64,000 nucleotides of DNA from Corythucha ciliata (Eukaryota > Arthropoda > Insecta > Hemiptera > Tingidae). Both the position numbers and the translations under genes were made by a program. Below the pieces are notes generated by a model that ran no database searches, was not told the DNA's origin, and worked only from the letters and a program-made list of their open reading frames with translations. Of this stretch, positions 33,101 to 43,714 are shown piece by piece; position 1 is the first letter of the stretch; every line of letters starts with the position of its first letter. Location of the stretch: positions 54,169,253 through 54,233,252 of the forward strand of contig CM075939.1 in NCBI GenBank assembly GCA_038030265.1. The letters run 5' to 3'.

Positions 33101-34427
33101 TATAGTACTGAGCTTTGTTCTCGGAGAGGTACTTTTATCATACCCCTGAAGCCGTCTATCGTGTCGAAGGTAAATTTAACTTTATCATGAGTGGAGTGAT
33201 ACTTGAATTCGCCGAGGTTCAGCGATCGAGTGACCTCCAGGAGTTTATTTATATTAGTGATGTCCCGTACAAAACCTACTTCGAAGATGGCGAGTAGCCG
33301 AAACCGGTTTGTTTTTGACGCGGCTCAACGAGGGAAGACTGACAATGTAGCCTCCTACGGCTACAGATTTTTTGCATGCTTTACTGTACAAATTATTACA
33401 AATCATCACCATTGACTGACTCCACCTCCTTCAAACGGTTGTCCCTCTGTATATTCTCCTCTCCTTCTCCAATTCAGGAACTAAATTACAATCGTGACCC
33501 CTCTTCAGCAATTGACTCCTTGCACTGCAAATGGCACAACTCAAATGCAAATACGGATGTAATTAGTTCCTTGTTAGTAAATTGAAGACAGAGAGGAGAA
33601 CATCACCATTGAAATTATCTCAAGAAAACCACAAAATTCATTCATTTGCGCAGAACACCATTAAAAATATCGATATCTCAAAAAAAGGAGCAGCGAGGAT
33701 TTCGATTCTTTCGAATTTCCACTCTAGAAGTGACCTAAATAAATATCCCATATCGGGATTTGGGTCCATTTTGATAGTATAATATCAAATATCACACTTC
33801 AGGATCACTGTGCACTTGCAGCATTTTTCCCCGACACTCCTCTGAATAGGGCCTGAGAACGGGCAAACTCTGCTGGCCTATTCGTCTATTATCTTGTAGT
33901 ACGAAAAAACGAGAAGTTATGTTTTTTTTTTTTTTGACTCAAAATAAACGTAATCAACAGGTGGTTGTTGATATTCCAACACTAATCAACCAATATTCGT
34001 TTACAGCAAAGAAATCAAAAAAGCCTGTGACAAGATGATGCCTTACAACTTCACCCACTTTATATTCATTTGTAAACTTTATAAAAGCGACGAAACTACA
34101 AACAAGAAAAATAATAAACAGAAAGGCAATAAAGAGCACTCGGAAATAATTTGGTCGAATCCTGAAGAAGAGCTTATCGATCAGGTGAATGCTTGTCTTT
34201 TAAGTCTAACGTTCTCTAGAAAGTGTCTCCTAACATTTTTTTTTTTTTTTTTTTTCATTTAGATGACGGACATGAAATTTGAATTTTCTGTGAAGAACGA
34301 GAGCGACTCTGGTCTAGTCGGTAATTGGTTGGAAGACGACGAGTCAATGACACCGTACAGAAGGGTTCTTATAGTTGAAGCGACCAAGCTTGATAATATC
34401 ATTCAACAATTCAAACTGTCTCTTTAA
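24185..34427 (+). CDS. BCCIP: BCCIP/Bcp1 family protein
   Basis: Six exons encode 296 residues: 24185-24289, 24358-24513, 24568-24666, 24739-24926, 34007-34184 and 34263-34427 (stop TAA). Splice borders are GT-AG and phases fit. The acidic N-terminus ([17 protein letters not shown]) is followed by the family core: [40 protein letters not shown], an acidic DDDDDSDDG linker, [12 protein letters not shown], and [14 protein letters not shown]. Human BCCIP is 314 aa. The human protein binds BRCA2 and p21, and yeast Bcp1 chaperones a large-subunit ribosomal protein; a nuclear role is expected from the family. Exon 4 ends in phase 2 (AG) and rejoins exon 5 (C AAA GAA) across a 9,080-bp intron packed with transposons. 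Despite that, the coding sequence looks intact. Confidence 0.95.
24958..25703 (+). repeat. Diverged tandem duplication in BCCIP intron 4
   Basis: Copy A starts at 24958 (CACCAAAGTGTTGAGTATGC) and copy B at 25378 with the same words. Both then share CTGTTGGAAAATG(G/A)ATCAAGC, CTCTTGCCACC/GTCTTGCCACC and an end containing ACGCATGCA(C/T)TGAGCT. Copy A carries a ~110-bp extra block from 25199 beginning CAGGGCCGTCTTTAC, which looks like a transposon end, plus a 13-G run. One frame stays open through ~45 codons in both copies, but no domain is recognised. Confidence 0.7.
25704..26710. repeat. BCCIP intron 4: degenerate array S5 and unassigned DNA
   Basis: 25830-26220 has ~35-bp units with core AATTTCACGTG/'TTCACGGGTT...CCATTTC'. 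A similar array lies in an integrin intron at 61545-61860. 26220-26700 shows no recognised content. The 8-mer CATAGCAA at 26703-26710 is a target duplication for the next element. Confidence 0.5.
26711..28539 (-). mobile_element. Complete hAT-like element, GGATCC-ended family, copy 2 (inverted)
   Basis: On the plus strand it runs from CAGTGGCGGATCC to GGATCCGCGCCTG, flanked by the exact 8-mer CATAGCAA (26703-26710 and 28540-28547). Read on the minus strand it follows copy 1 (5949-8494) block by block: left end with GGAGGGGGCC, ACTTTGAAAACATAA, ATTTCACTGTG-like middle, S2 array, then TCGGCTGATACC and CAATCCCTCGTTA before the right end. It is ~700 bp shorter, partly through lacking the SINE-like block. 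It lies antisense in BCCIP intron 4. Confidence 0.88.
27050..28060 (-). repeat. Internal satellite array S2 of hAT-like copy 2
   Basis: Units of about 30 bp such as AAAATGGCTAAACTGAC followed by 'attcgcgc', the complement of the array in copy 1. The arrays are too diverged between copies for unit-by-unit alignment by eye. The frame at 27828-28052 is repeat read-through. Confidence 0.83.
28548..29021. other. BCCIP intron 4: repeat debris with C-tract
   Basis: 28610-28725 resembles 20680-20790 in the CoA synthase intron, and both end in a C-tract (here ~28711). Then comes 'GTGGCGTGGTCTAGCCACAG', similar to hAT-like subterminal DNA. No gene. Confidence 0.4.
29022..29201. mobile_element. 180-bp MITE with ~45-bp terminal inverted repeats
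   Basis: The left end starts GGTCGGTCGTCCACTGGAAG and continues CGTTTTCGAGCGGCGCGAC. The right end is its complement, with CGCTCGTTGTGGCGCCGC and CTTCCAGTGGACGACCGGCC. There are only a few mismatches across ~45 bp. The interior is about 85 bp. No target duplication was established. Confidence 0.82.
29431..29533. repeat. Palindrome with hammerhead-like arms (left arm, loop and inner part of right arm)
   Basis: Arm 1 (29431-29498) contains, on the minus strand at 29473-29443, CTGAAGATGGCAAGTAGCC followed by GAAACCGGTTCG. This fits the hammerhead core CUGANGA - stem II (GGC/GCC) - GAAA with a palindromic ACCGGT stem III. Arm 2 begins at 29511 (TGAGTTTCAGTTGT) after a 12-nt loop and is interrupted at 29533 by the LINE insertion. 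It resumes at 33283. Such short-stem hammerheads are known from Penelope-like retroelements. Confidence 0.6.
29896..32370 (-). pseudogene. LINE ORF2: AP-endonuclease and reverse transcriptase, disrupted
   Basis: It begins [20 protein letters not shown], an endonuclease/exonuclease/phosphatase domain with [16 protein letters not shown] and [10 protein letters not shown]. The reverse transcriptase follows: [48 protein letters not shown] and the catalytic FADD. There are frameshifts near 32165 (after GIAIYKS), ~31335 and ~30795 (after DRVWHPGL). A TAG at 31103-31101 replaces the expected tryptophan in 'FPTRWKFARVV'. The protein would nick target DNA and prime reverse transcription in an intact element. 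This copy cannot make it. Confidence 0.9.
32363..33273 (-). pseudogene. LINE ORF1: nucleocapsid-like protein with zinc knuckles, disrupted
   Basis: The upstream part reads as a PRE_C2HC-type domain ([38 protein letters not shown]). It is followed by CCHC knuckles [27 protein letters not shown] and [15 protein letters not shown]. One extra base near 33140 (IDGFRGMIK | [10 protein letters not shown]) and a shift near 32838 (RIETPRP | KKSVIQC) break the frame. The 5' end of the ORF is missing. In Jockey elements this protein binds element RNA. Confidence 0.85.
33274..34006. other. Distal BCCIP intron 4, including the second palindrome arm
   Basis: 33283-33325 is the outer part of arm 2: GAAGATGGCGAGTAGCC then GAAACCGGTTTG, hammerhead-like on the plus strand but with the core altered (TCGAAGA rather than CTGAAGA). 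The rest (33330-34000) has no recognised content. The exon 5 acceptor TTTACAG is at 34000-34006. Confidence 0.55.
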
Positions 34428-35177
34428 AAATAATGTATTTTATATATTGTAAATATTTTTGTACATTTCATACGAATTTGAGTTGCCAACCGTGATTTTA
34501 CTATGGCTTCCAGCCCCCTTCTGTTGCCCGTCTATTGTTACGCCTTTGCGGAACTTTAATGTCAAATTTTGACTGACGAAACTCTTTATTTAGTTGGTCG
34601 TCTTCGAACCCGGTGATTTATTGTCAGACTGATTGATGTAAAATGTATAATTCGCTTTATTTATCCCTTGAAAAGGTTATGTTCTCCTTGGAAACTTCCA
34701 CCAATAAATTCATACTCTTCTATTTCGAGCCGTTCGGTGCCCGGTAATTTGACTTTCATTTTCATTCTTTAAATTTTTTTTTTTTTTTAATTCAGCCAAA
34801 GTGAGTTTGTAATGACGAGAACTGCGGGAGATTCAGCCTCAAAATGTCTGAACACCTTCGTATTGTAGGTGGGGGTGGGGGGTGTCCGCGTCGGTTTTTC
34901 ATCTGTTGTGAACGTATTTTCCCCTGTAATTAGCGAACCAGGACTGTTGAGTTCGGTGGAAAAGGTATGAAAAGTACGATTTTGCAACTCTTTGCAGAAG
35001 AAAAAATAATAGCGCTATTTTTATTAATTCTTAATATAATTAATTATATTAACTAATTAATACGTTTTCAATAAATATCGCGGCCTTATAAATAGAAGTA
35101 CAACAGTCTTTGGTTTTAGGAACATGACACACAATCAAATTATGTGTTTATTTTAACGGTAAACGAACGTAAATTTA
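34428..35177. other. Convergent intergenic region BCCIP / takeout-like
   Basis: AT-rich 3' flank of both genes. No repeats of the major families and no further gene recognised. A (T)n run is at ~34778. Confidence 0.5.
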
Positions 35178-36281
35178 TTACTGAGGAGCCAATTCACTCA
35201 TTGGAATCTTGCTGAACATGTGCTGAACGTATTTGGCCAGCTCGCTGCCCAGCGATTGCCTGACAGAGGGTTTGATTTCATTGAGAAGTTCCTCCCAGCT
35301 TTCGTTCAATACTCGGTTCATGTTTTCACCTGTAAAATTTTGAGCGTTGTGGAGATTGAATGATGGCTAAAGGGGCGGGGGGGGGGGTTATTTACCAAGG
35401 ACTTTGTCGCCGTTGAAGAGGTTGTCCAATTTAATCGACAAGCTCGACAGTGAGAAGTTGAAATCGAAGGTTTTCATTTGAAAGTATTTCTCCTTGCCCT
35501 TCGTTACTTCAGTTCCAGTTATAGTCGCGACCGGTTTTAATCCCTCTGTAATGTAAATACACACGCATTATATACCTACTTGATATTTGCATCCTATGGG
35601 GAGGGACGAGGGGTTGGTAAAAAAAAAGTGCCCTCTTACTAAGAGTCAGTTTTGCTTTTCCGGAGCCGACTAAGGGCAGAAGGAGAACTTTGCCTTTGAC
35701 AACGTAGTCTCCAATGCCCACAAAGTCGTCCTCGACAGCAGCACTGATGAAAATTTTGCCTGTGTCCCAGTTTACTCTGTCGAATAAGAACCCATTATTA
35801 TCATGTTTTTTGTGCTACATTGGTCTTGTCTTACTTCGCTTGCGAAAATTTCAGACTAGAAAGCCCCGTAAATTTAACAGACGTCAGGTTAAATTTGATG
35901 GAAATAGGGCCCTGTCCATTTTGACTGTCGCTGATTTCCATATGTTTGATCGAAAGAGGATCAAACGACGGAATGCCAAGAGCCGAGTTTCCTGTTTTTA
36001 AACAAAAAAAAAATGTTAAAAATCGATAGAGACAAAAGTAAGGCTGAAATGCAAAACTTACCGGATTTCAAATTTTTGATCGCCAACCTACTTGCCGTAA
36101 CGAAACAGTCGTCCAGTTTAGGGTCATGCCTTTTACACAATGCCCAACTTTTGGCTGAAAAGAAATAAACAGATAAAATATATTTTACTTATATCGCCAA
36201 AGGCGCTTCAAACTCACGTAATTTTGCGGCACTGGCGACAGCGACAGTCACAAGAAGACACACAACAATTTTGCCGTTCAT
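35178..36281 (-). CDS. Takeout/haemolymph juvenile-hormone-binding family protein
   Basis: Six exons encode 250 residues: 36281-36218, 36154-36062, 35991-35835, 35776-35640, 35545-35396 and 35329-35178 (stop TAA). Phases are consistent and introns 63-95 bp, apart from a few longer. Residues 1-18 (MNGKIVVCLLVTVAVASA) are a signal peptide, so the product is secreted. The conserved N-terminal cysteine pair is in CKRHDPKLDDCF, followed by LGIPSFDPLSIKHMEI, typical of the family. The C-terminal half contains KTFDFNFSLSSLSIKLDNLF and LLNEIKPSVRQSLGSELAK. Members form an elongated hydrophobic tunnel that binds juvenile hormone or other lipids. The ligand cannot be inferred here. Length matches the family (~240-250 aa). 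AATAAA overlaps the stop region. A G-tract is in intron 5. Confidence 0.94.
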
Positions 36282-37012
36282 TTTGCGTTTAATTATTTTT
36301 CAATACGAACCCGCTTGACGAATATCAAATTTAATGCCACGGAGAGCAATAGTCTCGAATAAACACTGAAATTCCACGTGGGTTCGTTATTTTTTTTGGG
36401 AGGGATTTGGCCGTTGAACAGGCTACGAAACTTCGCAAGTTTCTCAACCTGTGTTGTACACACAAACGTCAAATTAAGACTTGATTCGACGATCGGACCT
36501 GTGGCATTATTTGAAGTACTTTTCCCCCTCTCCCTTTTCTGAAGTGCCGGGGCCCTTGTTCGCCTTCATACTCGTGTTCCTCTTGTTTCGGCCCCCCCTC
36601 TCCGCTGTCAGACAACAGTCGCCTTGGAGGAAATAATATATCTGTCATCGTTGAATCCTTCATTTTTTAAATTTTTTTGTTCGTCAAGAGATTTTTATAA
36701 GACGGAAACAGAAGAGGAAATTTATGAATTATTGCTTGATAAAAACATACTGATAGACAAGAAGGAAGACATTAAAAATAGGTATGTAAAAACCGGGCTG
36801 TTGAAAAGTTAAACAGCAGTTATAATAGTGTTGCCAAAGGCATGCCGACCTCCTCTTAGCACACCTGTTCAGTAAATCTGGAGGACTTGAATAATTTCCT
36901 GTCCTGGCCGGCATTTGTGAAGAGACGATGGATTGCGGAAACAGGAATGACCTGAGTCCACAATTTTTTTTTTTTTTGCATTGTTGTATTGCTTTGAAGG
37001 TTACTGCTACTA

Positions 37013-37045
<33 letters not shown>

Positions 37046-38135
37046 CACTACTACTAGGTCTGGTAATCCCCGCCCTCATGATAGCCCTTTCGTTTCCGCG
37101 AAGCACAACAAGGCCTTCAATGCCGCGCGCGCGAGAGAGAGAGAGAAAAGCGTCAATCTCAAGGCATTAAAATGTCAAATAAATAATTAATATTATTGAC
37201 ACTTTGAAAGATTAATTGAGCCCTCTTTTCTGCATCTAATGGGCTGATTGGAGAAAGCCAAATTTTTGTCTGCCCCTCGAACGCAACCTTCACACCGTCC
37301 GTTGCACAACAAAAGTGCGACACCCCTGAAGACTTAAATGTCATCAGTAGCCAAAATGACTAGCTTTATAATTTACTCCAACAAAGGCAAATCCAACAGT
37401 TCTACAATAATACAAACTGAAGTAGAAAAAATGTTTTGAGAAATGAACTGATGTAATGTACTTTTATTTCCGTATTCTGTTTCAATCGGTCTACATTTTT
37501 TTCTGTTTTCCGCTTAAACTTTTTGAAAATTGCCAATGCAAATCACCTTCAACAGTAAAAAACCAGCGGTTTTTTGTTACGCCTTCAACCTTTGTATATA
37601 CGCCGCGGTGCTATCTGGCAGAAATTCTTTACGACAAGGTCTTCCTAATAATAATTGGATATTGTTGTATCAAATTAAGAGAAAAAAAAAAGGTATCTTT
37701 TGAGTAAAGCGGAAGTGCTCTTCGTTCTCGTCACGTTAAGCTGTGTATAATATAAGTATATGTATCAAAATTATTCTACAAGGAAGTGCAGAGGGGTGGG
37801 GCAAACCGGTTTGAGTTTTATAAACTTTATATTAGTACCCTGTTTCCATTCCCTTCTTACGAATATAACCCCCCCCCCCCCGTTCACTAGGAAGATGGAC
37901 AGAATCTTTGCAATTTATTGGGCCGGAGAACACGCGAAGTGACTTCATTGGTATTTTGCTAGCAGTAGACAGTAAACTTTAGATTTTGGTGAAGAATGGG
38001 AGAGGGTGAAAAAAACGTTACACAAATAGTAATGGAGAGCTATGCCTATTCGGGGACCGGGGCGGAAATCTCTGGGAGGCCCCTTTTGGTCATCACTAAA
38101 TAAACGAGGAATTTTTGGTGAATTGTAGCGTTAAA
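36282..38135. other. Intergenic region upstream of the takeout-like gene
   Basis: No gene recognised. It contains a (CTA)n microsatellite at ~37005-37057, a short (GC)n(GA)n run at ~37125-37145 and a C-tract at ~37869. The small lysine- and glutamate-rich frame at 36624-36812 has no recognisable domain. Confidence 0.45.
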
Positions 38136-38625
38136 TCACTGTTTCTCGTCAATTTTATCCCCGAAGCGCTTATCCTAAATTTTAGCCGTGAATTAAGCGC
38201 TTTATCGTCCCAATTTTGAAAGTGAATTAGAGTTTATTTCAATTATATATCCACGAATATGCAGTTTTCCTTCATTCCAGCCACAAATTAACGTTTTTAA
38301 AAATGAATTTTAGCTGAAAATATGTGTTTTTACTCATTTTAGCCGCAAATTAGCACTTTCTCTCGATCACGTCAGACACGAAGTTTGCTACATTATGAAT
38401 CCACAAATAGCGTTTTTATTAATTTTAGTGTGAGTTAGCAATTTCTTTCACTTGTAAGTACATGAATTATTGGCGCTTTTTTCTTTATTTTAACCCTCCA
38501 TAAAAACATGTCTGCCGTGAAGTAGCGCCTTTTGTCAATTTTAGCAATGCTGTAAGTATAGCCTTCCGGCGAAACCACAGATTAGCATATTTTCCATAAT
38601 TTGCGCGTTTTCTCAACTTTATTAC
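38136..38625 (+). repeat. Satellite array S1, T-rich orientation
   Basis: About 15 diverged units (TCAATTTTAGCNNTGAATTAGCG). Bounded on the left by a GC-rich stretch (38050-38095) that may be a degraded element end. Confidence 0.7.
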
Positions 38626-39599
38626 TTTAATTTATTCTACTTTCATTCCATCTTAGCTGGAGAATAGAATGTAGCAGGAGGCTGTAGCAGTCTTTCGTTG
38701 CTGAGAATTCGATTCAGCCCACGATTCGGAATCAACTTGTTTATAATTATAACTTTCCGGAATAATAATCTGTCCCGTATGGTAAGCCCAGGTGCAACCA
38801 AGTGACCTTGAGATCTTTATGAGACTAAAATGAAGAAAACCCCCACTTTTAGCATTAGAAATTATTAGAAAATAAAAATACACCGATTCATGGTACGCGC
38901 TGCCCACTTCATGGTATAATTGGTAACATTCGTATACGTATTGGCCATTATGAAGCTATATAAGTTATTAACTACAGAAATTGAGTAAAGAACCAATTTA
39001 TGGCTTCTGGAGTCAAATTTACGGTTCGTATAGACAAAAATGAGCTATTCCTCGGTTTCTGTAAGTCCCTAGCAGGGGTGGGCAAGATACTTAAGTATTT
39101 AAAATACTTTGTATTTTAAATACAAAATACGTATTTTGTGATTGTATTTAAATACTTTTGGAAAAGTATTTGTATTTCTGTATTTAAAATACATTTTTGA
39201 AAGTATTTTGGGCTTTGTATTTGAAATACATTTTCAAAAGTATTTCGTATTTCACACTCAACGAAAACACAAATACAAATACAAATACTTTTAATTTCAA
39301 CATTCTTTAGTTTCCACTTCTTCGCCATCATTCACCAGTATAACCTAACTTAGTGACACCATATTTGGCACAAAAACCCGGTGTAATAACAGCCTTCGAT
39401 TGACGTTTTAATTTTTCGAAAAAGTGGAGAGGGAAAGGTAGTCATGTTGGGAGGTGGAAGCTCCGAATTCCTTGTTAGAACAACTGCCGCAAAAATGATG
39501 CTAGCGGATGGAAACTTTGCACAAAAATGGATCATACAGAGCCCTAGCCTACAAGTACACAAAGCTGTACAAGTAAACAAAACTCGTGGCAATTATTGC
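38626..39599. other. Unassigned DNA with a hAT-like left end
   Basis: At 39074 CAGGGGTGGGCAAGATAC opens a ~210-bp block made of palindromic AAAATAC/GTATTTT repeats. This is a terminus type widely seen in non-autonomous hAT elements. No right-hand partner was found. The rest has no recognisable gene. Confidence 0.45.
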
Positions 39600-39906
39600 G
39601 AAAAACAACGCTAATTCGAGTTTAAACTGGACCAAAGTGGCAAATTCACAACCAAAATCGCCTATTAATAAAAAAAAAGAGAATAGATAATTTGCTAATT
39701 CGCTGCAAAATTATCAGAAAACGCTATTTCACAGCTGAAATGAAGAAAAATCAATAATTCGCGGCTGAAATTGAGAAAACGAAAATCTGTATAGCTTGTG
39801 AAAGAATCGAGGCTAAAACTGAGAAACAGCGCTAATCCGTAGAAAAAAATTGCTCACGCGGGCTAAAACCTAAAAAAACTACGCGGCTAGAATTGACAAA
39901 AATATT
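39600..39906 (-). repeat. Satellite array S1, A-rich orientation (left of LINE)
   Basis: Units such as CGCGGCTGAAATTGAGAAAA. It ends in TGACAAAAATATT (39894-39906), the left copy of the LINE target duplication. The array continues at 43916. Confidence 0.8.
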
Positions 39907-40016
39907 TTTTTTTTTTTTTAATTACTAGACCAACCTTAAAAGGTTTCACAAGTACAACGAACAACAATTTGTACTAAATAACTATATCACAGGATTAAAT
40001 AACTATATCACAGTAA

Positions 40017-42516
40017 TTAACACATGAGTTGGTCTTGGAGTAGACGGGGTCGTAATCTTTTAGCTCGTTCCACGGCCGGCAGGTTTGCGTGAAATTTTTT
40101 GAACTTCGCGACGATGTGTTCTCTGATCGAGGGCAGGTTTAATTCCCTGTGGAGCTGGGAGTTTCTTACGAACCAGGGGGTATCTGCCGCCGCCCTTAGT
40201 ATTTTATTTTGGATGACCTGTAGCTTGAACAATTTTGACTTTGCAGCAGCTCCCCACACTCTTCGCTCCCATATAGCATCAATGGTCGGATTATAGATTT
40301 GTACACGAGTATACAGAATTCTGGTTTCAACCTGCTTTTTCTGTTTAGTATGGAGTACAGTTGCCGCTGCCTTGCATAGCCTTCTCCCACTTTTTTTGCT
40401 AATGTGTTTTTCCCACGTTAGCCTTCTGTCAAGATGGAGGCCCAGGTATCGCACCGAAGCTTTATTGTCGTTCCATTTGAGGTTGGTGTTGCCCACTCGG
40501 AGTTCTGGAGGATTATTTGGAAAGCGAAGAGTGAAAATTTTCGCTACACATTTCTTGTGGTTGAGGGTGATCTTCCACTTTCTCATGTACTGCTGGATTT
40601 CCTGCAAAGCATGTTGAACTGCGTCTCGTGCCTCGATTATATTTTCATTGATCGCGTATATGGCGGTGTCGTCCGCGAATGTACAGCAATTTGGACGTTC
40701 CGCGGAGCAGGAAGATCGCTCGTGTATATATTGAAGAGAATGGGTGATAGAACTGAGCCTTGCGGAGTTCCAGCACGGATATGTTTCGTCGTGGAGACAC
40801 TGTTGTTTATTCTGAGGAAAAAGGGATGAATCCGCATTGCTGTTTTGGGATGAGGTCAGTGACAAAAGGCGTGAGTCTACGTTGAATACATTTTTCAAAC
40901 CGCTTTCCAAGGATCGGAAGAAGACTGATGGGACGATAGTTCTCTACCAGCTTCTTATTTTTTCTTGCTTTTGCGAACACTACTACTTCGGCTATTTTCC
41001 ACGTGGTTGGGAAGTATCCAGTTCTCAGACACTGATTGAAAATATTTAATATTGCCATCATCCCTTTCTTTGGTAGTTTTTTTATTAATATTGGAGGGAT
41101 TCCGTCGTGTCCAGGGCTTTTTTTCGAGGCCAGGTCCTTGAGAAGCCTCTTTAGTTCGGTTGGGGTTACATAATCTAAGGGTAGCTCAGCTGAGTGGAGC
41201 GGCGTGTTCACCTGTTTTGAGATACAGAGATCATGGGTTTCATCGATAGATTCCGCTGCTTCAGAGAATACGTTAGCGTCGTATTCGGAGAAAATCTCGC
41301 ACTTTTCCCCTTCCGAAGTTATAACGCTCTCGTTGTGGTGTATCGCGGGGATACTGTTTTCTTTTCTTGTGAGTTGGCGAGTGGCTTTCCATAAGGAGTT
41401 GTCCTCGGGGTGTACATTTTCCACGTAATGGGCATATCTGTTGTACCGGTGTTTCTCCAGGTCCTCCTTGACTTGTTTTTGTAGTCGATTTATTTCTATC
41501 TTCAGAGTTTGCTCTCTGGACCTTTGCCATTGTCTTCTAAGGCTGTTTTTATATTTTATTTGTTCGAGGATGGAGGTTGGAACGTGTTCGACAAAGCTCA
41601 CGGGCTTTCTTGGGTTTGGAGGGCTTTCGGAGTCTGCGACAGCTTCTTTGAGTGTGGTTATAAAATCGCTTATAGATTTGTCTATTTCTTCGGGAGAACA
41701 CTGGTTGTAGTTGATCGTTAAGTTTTGGTTTAAGTAGGTTCTGTATGCATGCCAATTTATTGGGCCTTTGATCAGTTTATTTCGAGTTTGGTGGTGGATA
41801 GGAGTGGATCCGAGTGAAGTAATTGTTGGAGAATGATCGGAGCAGAGCTCCGGTACTGTTCTGGTGGAAGTTTGCATGGAGAGCCCCTTCGTAACGCCGA
41901 TGTCCAGGATATCCGGGTTTGAGTTTTCCCTAAAGAACGTTGGATCGGATGGTGCAACAACGTCAAAATTGTGACGGGAAGAAAGCTCTAGAAGTAGTCG
42001 CCCGGCTACGTTGGTGTTCCGGCACCCCCACGCGGTATTTTTCGCATTCAGATCTCCTAGCAGCAGGTGTCTGCCATTGCAGAGCAGCGCACTGACGTCG
42101 GTTTCAGTCAGGCGTTTATTGGGGGGCCTGTACACCGCTGTGATGTTGATTTTAGGGATTGAATGGATAGTTATCCCAGTGGCTTCTATATTGTTTGTTC
42201 TGGGAAGGTAAAGTTCAGTGTGGGGGATACTTCTTTTGACGAGGATGGCCACGCCTCCCCACGACCTTCCTTCCGAACGATCGTACCTGTGCGTTAAGTA
42301 CCCCTGTATTCTGAAACTGTCGGCTTCCTGAAGGTGTGTTTCGGTTAAGCATGCTATGGATATATTGTGTTCCTGTAAGAAAATTTTGAGCTCATTTTGT
42401 TTGCCGATAATACCATTTGCATTCCAGTTTAGGATGTTTATTTGACGTAAGTTCACTGTAGGGTTCGATACAATTGTAATTTGGTGAGAAACATGGGCCT
42501 GGTGGTTAGCGTTCAT
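40017..42516 (-). pseudogene. LINE ORF2: endonuclease-reverse transcriptase with internal RT deletion
   Basis: A 569-codon open stretch (42516-40807) starts MNANHQAHVSHQITIVSNPT and carries an AP-endonuclease domain (INILNWNANGIIGKQNELK, HLLLGDLNAKNTAWGC, VPELCSDHSPTI). The RT then begins with SKKSPGHDGIPPILIKKLPK and ENYRPISLLPILGKRFEKCI. After QQCGFIPFSSE the expected palm segment with the first catalytic Asp (the DVEKAFD region) is missing. The sequence resumes in other frames with GTPQGSVLSPILFNIYTSDL, then the FADD motif and the thumb/C-terminal domain to the stop at 40017. The RT cannot be active. Confidence 0.9.
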
Positions 42517-43714
42517 GACTTGTTACGAGTTGGAGGAGGAATGAGATGATTTTTGGTAGGAAAGGCTCTAAGGATCGGAGGACAGTCGACACTACAGAAG
42601 TAATTAAGTCCTCTGTGGCCGGTTCGTTTTCCGGGCGTTTTGTGGGAATTTGGTTCTGGGGTCTTCGAGTAACATCTGCGAACGAGCGAGAGGTGATGGG
42701 ATGTAGGTTTGGGGTGGTAACTTTGTTGAGCTTTGCCTCGGATGTATTTCCCGTATCGTTTTTCCGCCTCTGCTGTTTGATATGAAGGTAGTACTCACAT
42801 CCCCTGTAATTCGCCGGATGGCTTTTACCGCAATTTACGCAGGTTGGTAACGTTTCTTTATTTTTTGAGCAATCCTTGTAGTGGTGGTTGCCGTCGCATT
42901 TGACGCATCGACTAGGAAGCTTGCAATAATTTTGCGTATGATGAAATCGCTGGCAATTTTTACATTGCGGGATGACATTTGGTTTTCGCCGAGGCTCAAC
43001 GCTGACTACCGAATAGCACAGCCTTGTAAGGCCTAAGATTTTTTGTTCATTTTCTGATGTTCTTTCCAAGGAAACAAAACAAATGGGGGTCTGGAGCTTG
43101 TCTTTGTTGAGCAACCGCGTTACTTTTATGACGGGATACGATAAGTGAATCAATTCTTCCTCGATTTCCTTTTCCGTGAGGGAAAACGGAACGCCTCTTA
43201 TGGCTACTTCGACGGTTTTATTTTCATTTGGCGACCTGTAGGTATGATAAGGTATTTTCTCGGTGTCGAAGAATTTTGAAAGTCATCGGAAGTTTGCAAC
43301 ACAATTTTCAGAGCACTTTTGGTCATTCTGGTTGAAAATTCTTCTTTGCAATGTATTTTCAAATCACTCACGACCTTCTGGTAGTTTAGCGTTTTTTCTT
43401 GTAGGAATATAGGTGGTATCTTTTCTTTACGAGGGCTAATTGTGTTGGTTTCCATGGAGGAAGGAATTTCGTTTGAGTTCTCCGCAAGAAGGGAATACCT
43501 GTTCTTTATCGTGACAGGATTTGGACTTTGGTTTAATGTGACTCTAATTTTTTTTTTTTTTTTGCTCTTTTTCTGGGAGAGGGTCATCCTCATGTTTGCG
43601 AGATTTTTTACCTGTGGATGAGAGCTCACTTTCTCGCGGCGTTCCCAGTATGACATTGAAAGGGTCCACCAACCCTTCCCCCAAGGATGGAGGGGGGGTA
43701 GGGCCTTCCGACAT
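42506..43714 (-). pseudogene. LINE ORF1 with zinc knuckles, frameshifted
   Basis: The start is MSEGPTPPPSLGEGLVD at 43714. A lysine-encoding A-run (~43550-43563) shifts the frame, and a second shift occurs near 43265. The middle matches a PRE_C2HC-type domain (VEVAIRGVPFSLTEKEIEEE). Three CCHC knuckles follow: CKNCQRFHHTQNYC, CVKCDGNHHYKDC and CVNCGKSHPANYRGC. The protein would be the RNA-binding partner of ORF2. Confidence 0.87.

Larger units (their letters stand above)
29534..33273 (-). mobile_element. Jockey-type non-LTR retrotransposon (LINE), 5'-truncated and decayed
   Basis: The element is antisense to BCCIP in intron 4. Its 3' poly(A) is the T run at 29536-29557, and ACCTACTTC is duplicated at 29525-29533 and 33274-33282. 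ORF1 (start missing) covers about 33270-32363, ORF2 32370-29896. It carries at least three frameshifts and one nonsense codon, so it is not autonomous. The insertion split one arm of the hammerhead-bearing palindrome. Confidence 0.88.

Noticed and set aside
36928..37190. Leu- or Thr-rich frames at 36.9-37.2 kb
   Set aside because: They translate a (CTA)n microsatellite and a (GA)n run.
40099..42785. Several plus-strand frames over 60-130 codons at 40-42.8 kb
   Set aside because: They are shadows of the LINE ORFs on the minus strand, which carry the recognisable endonuclease, RT and zinc-knuckle motifs.
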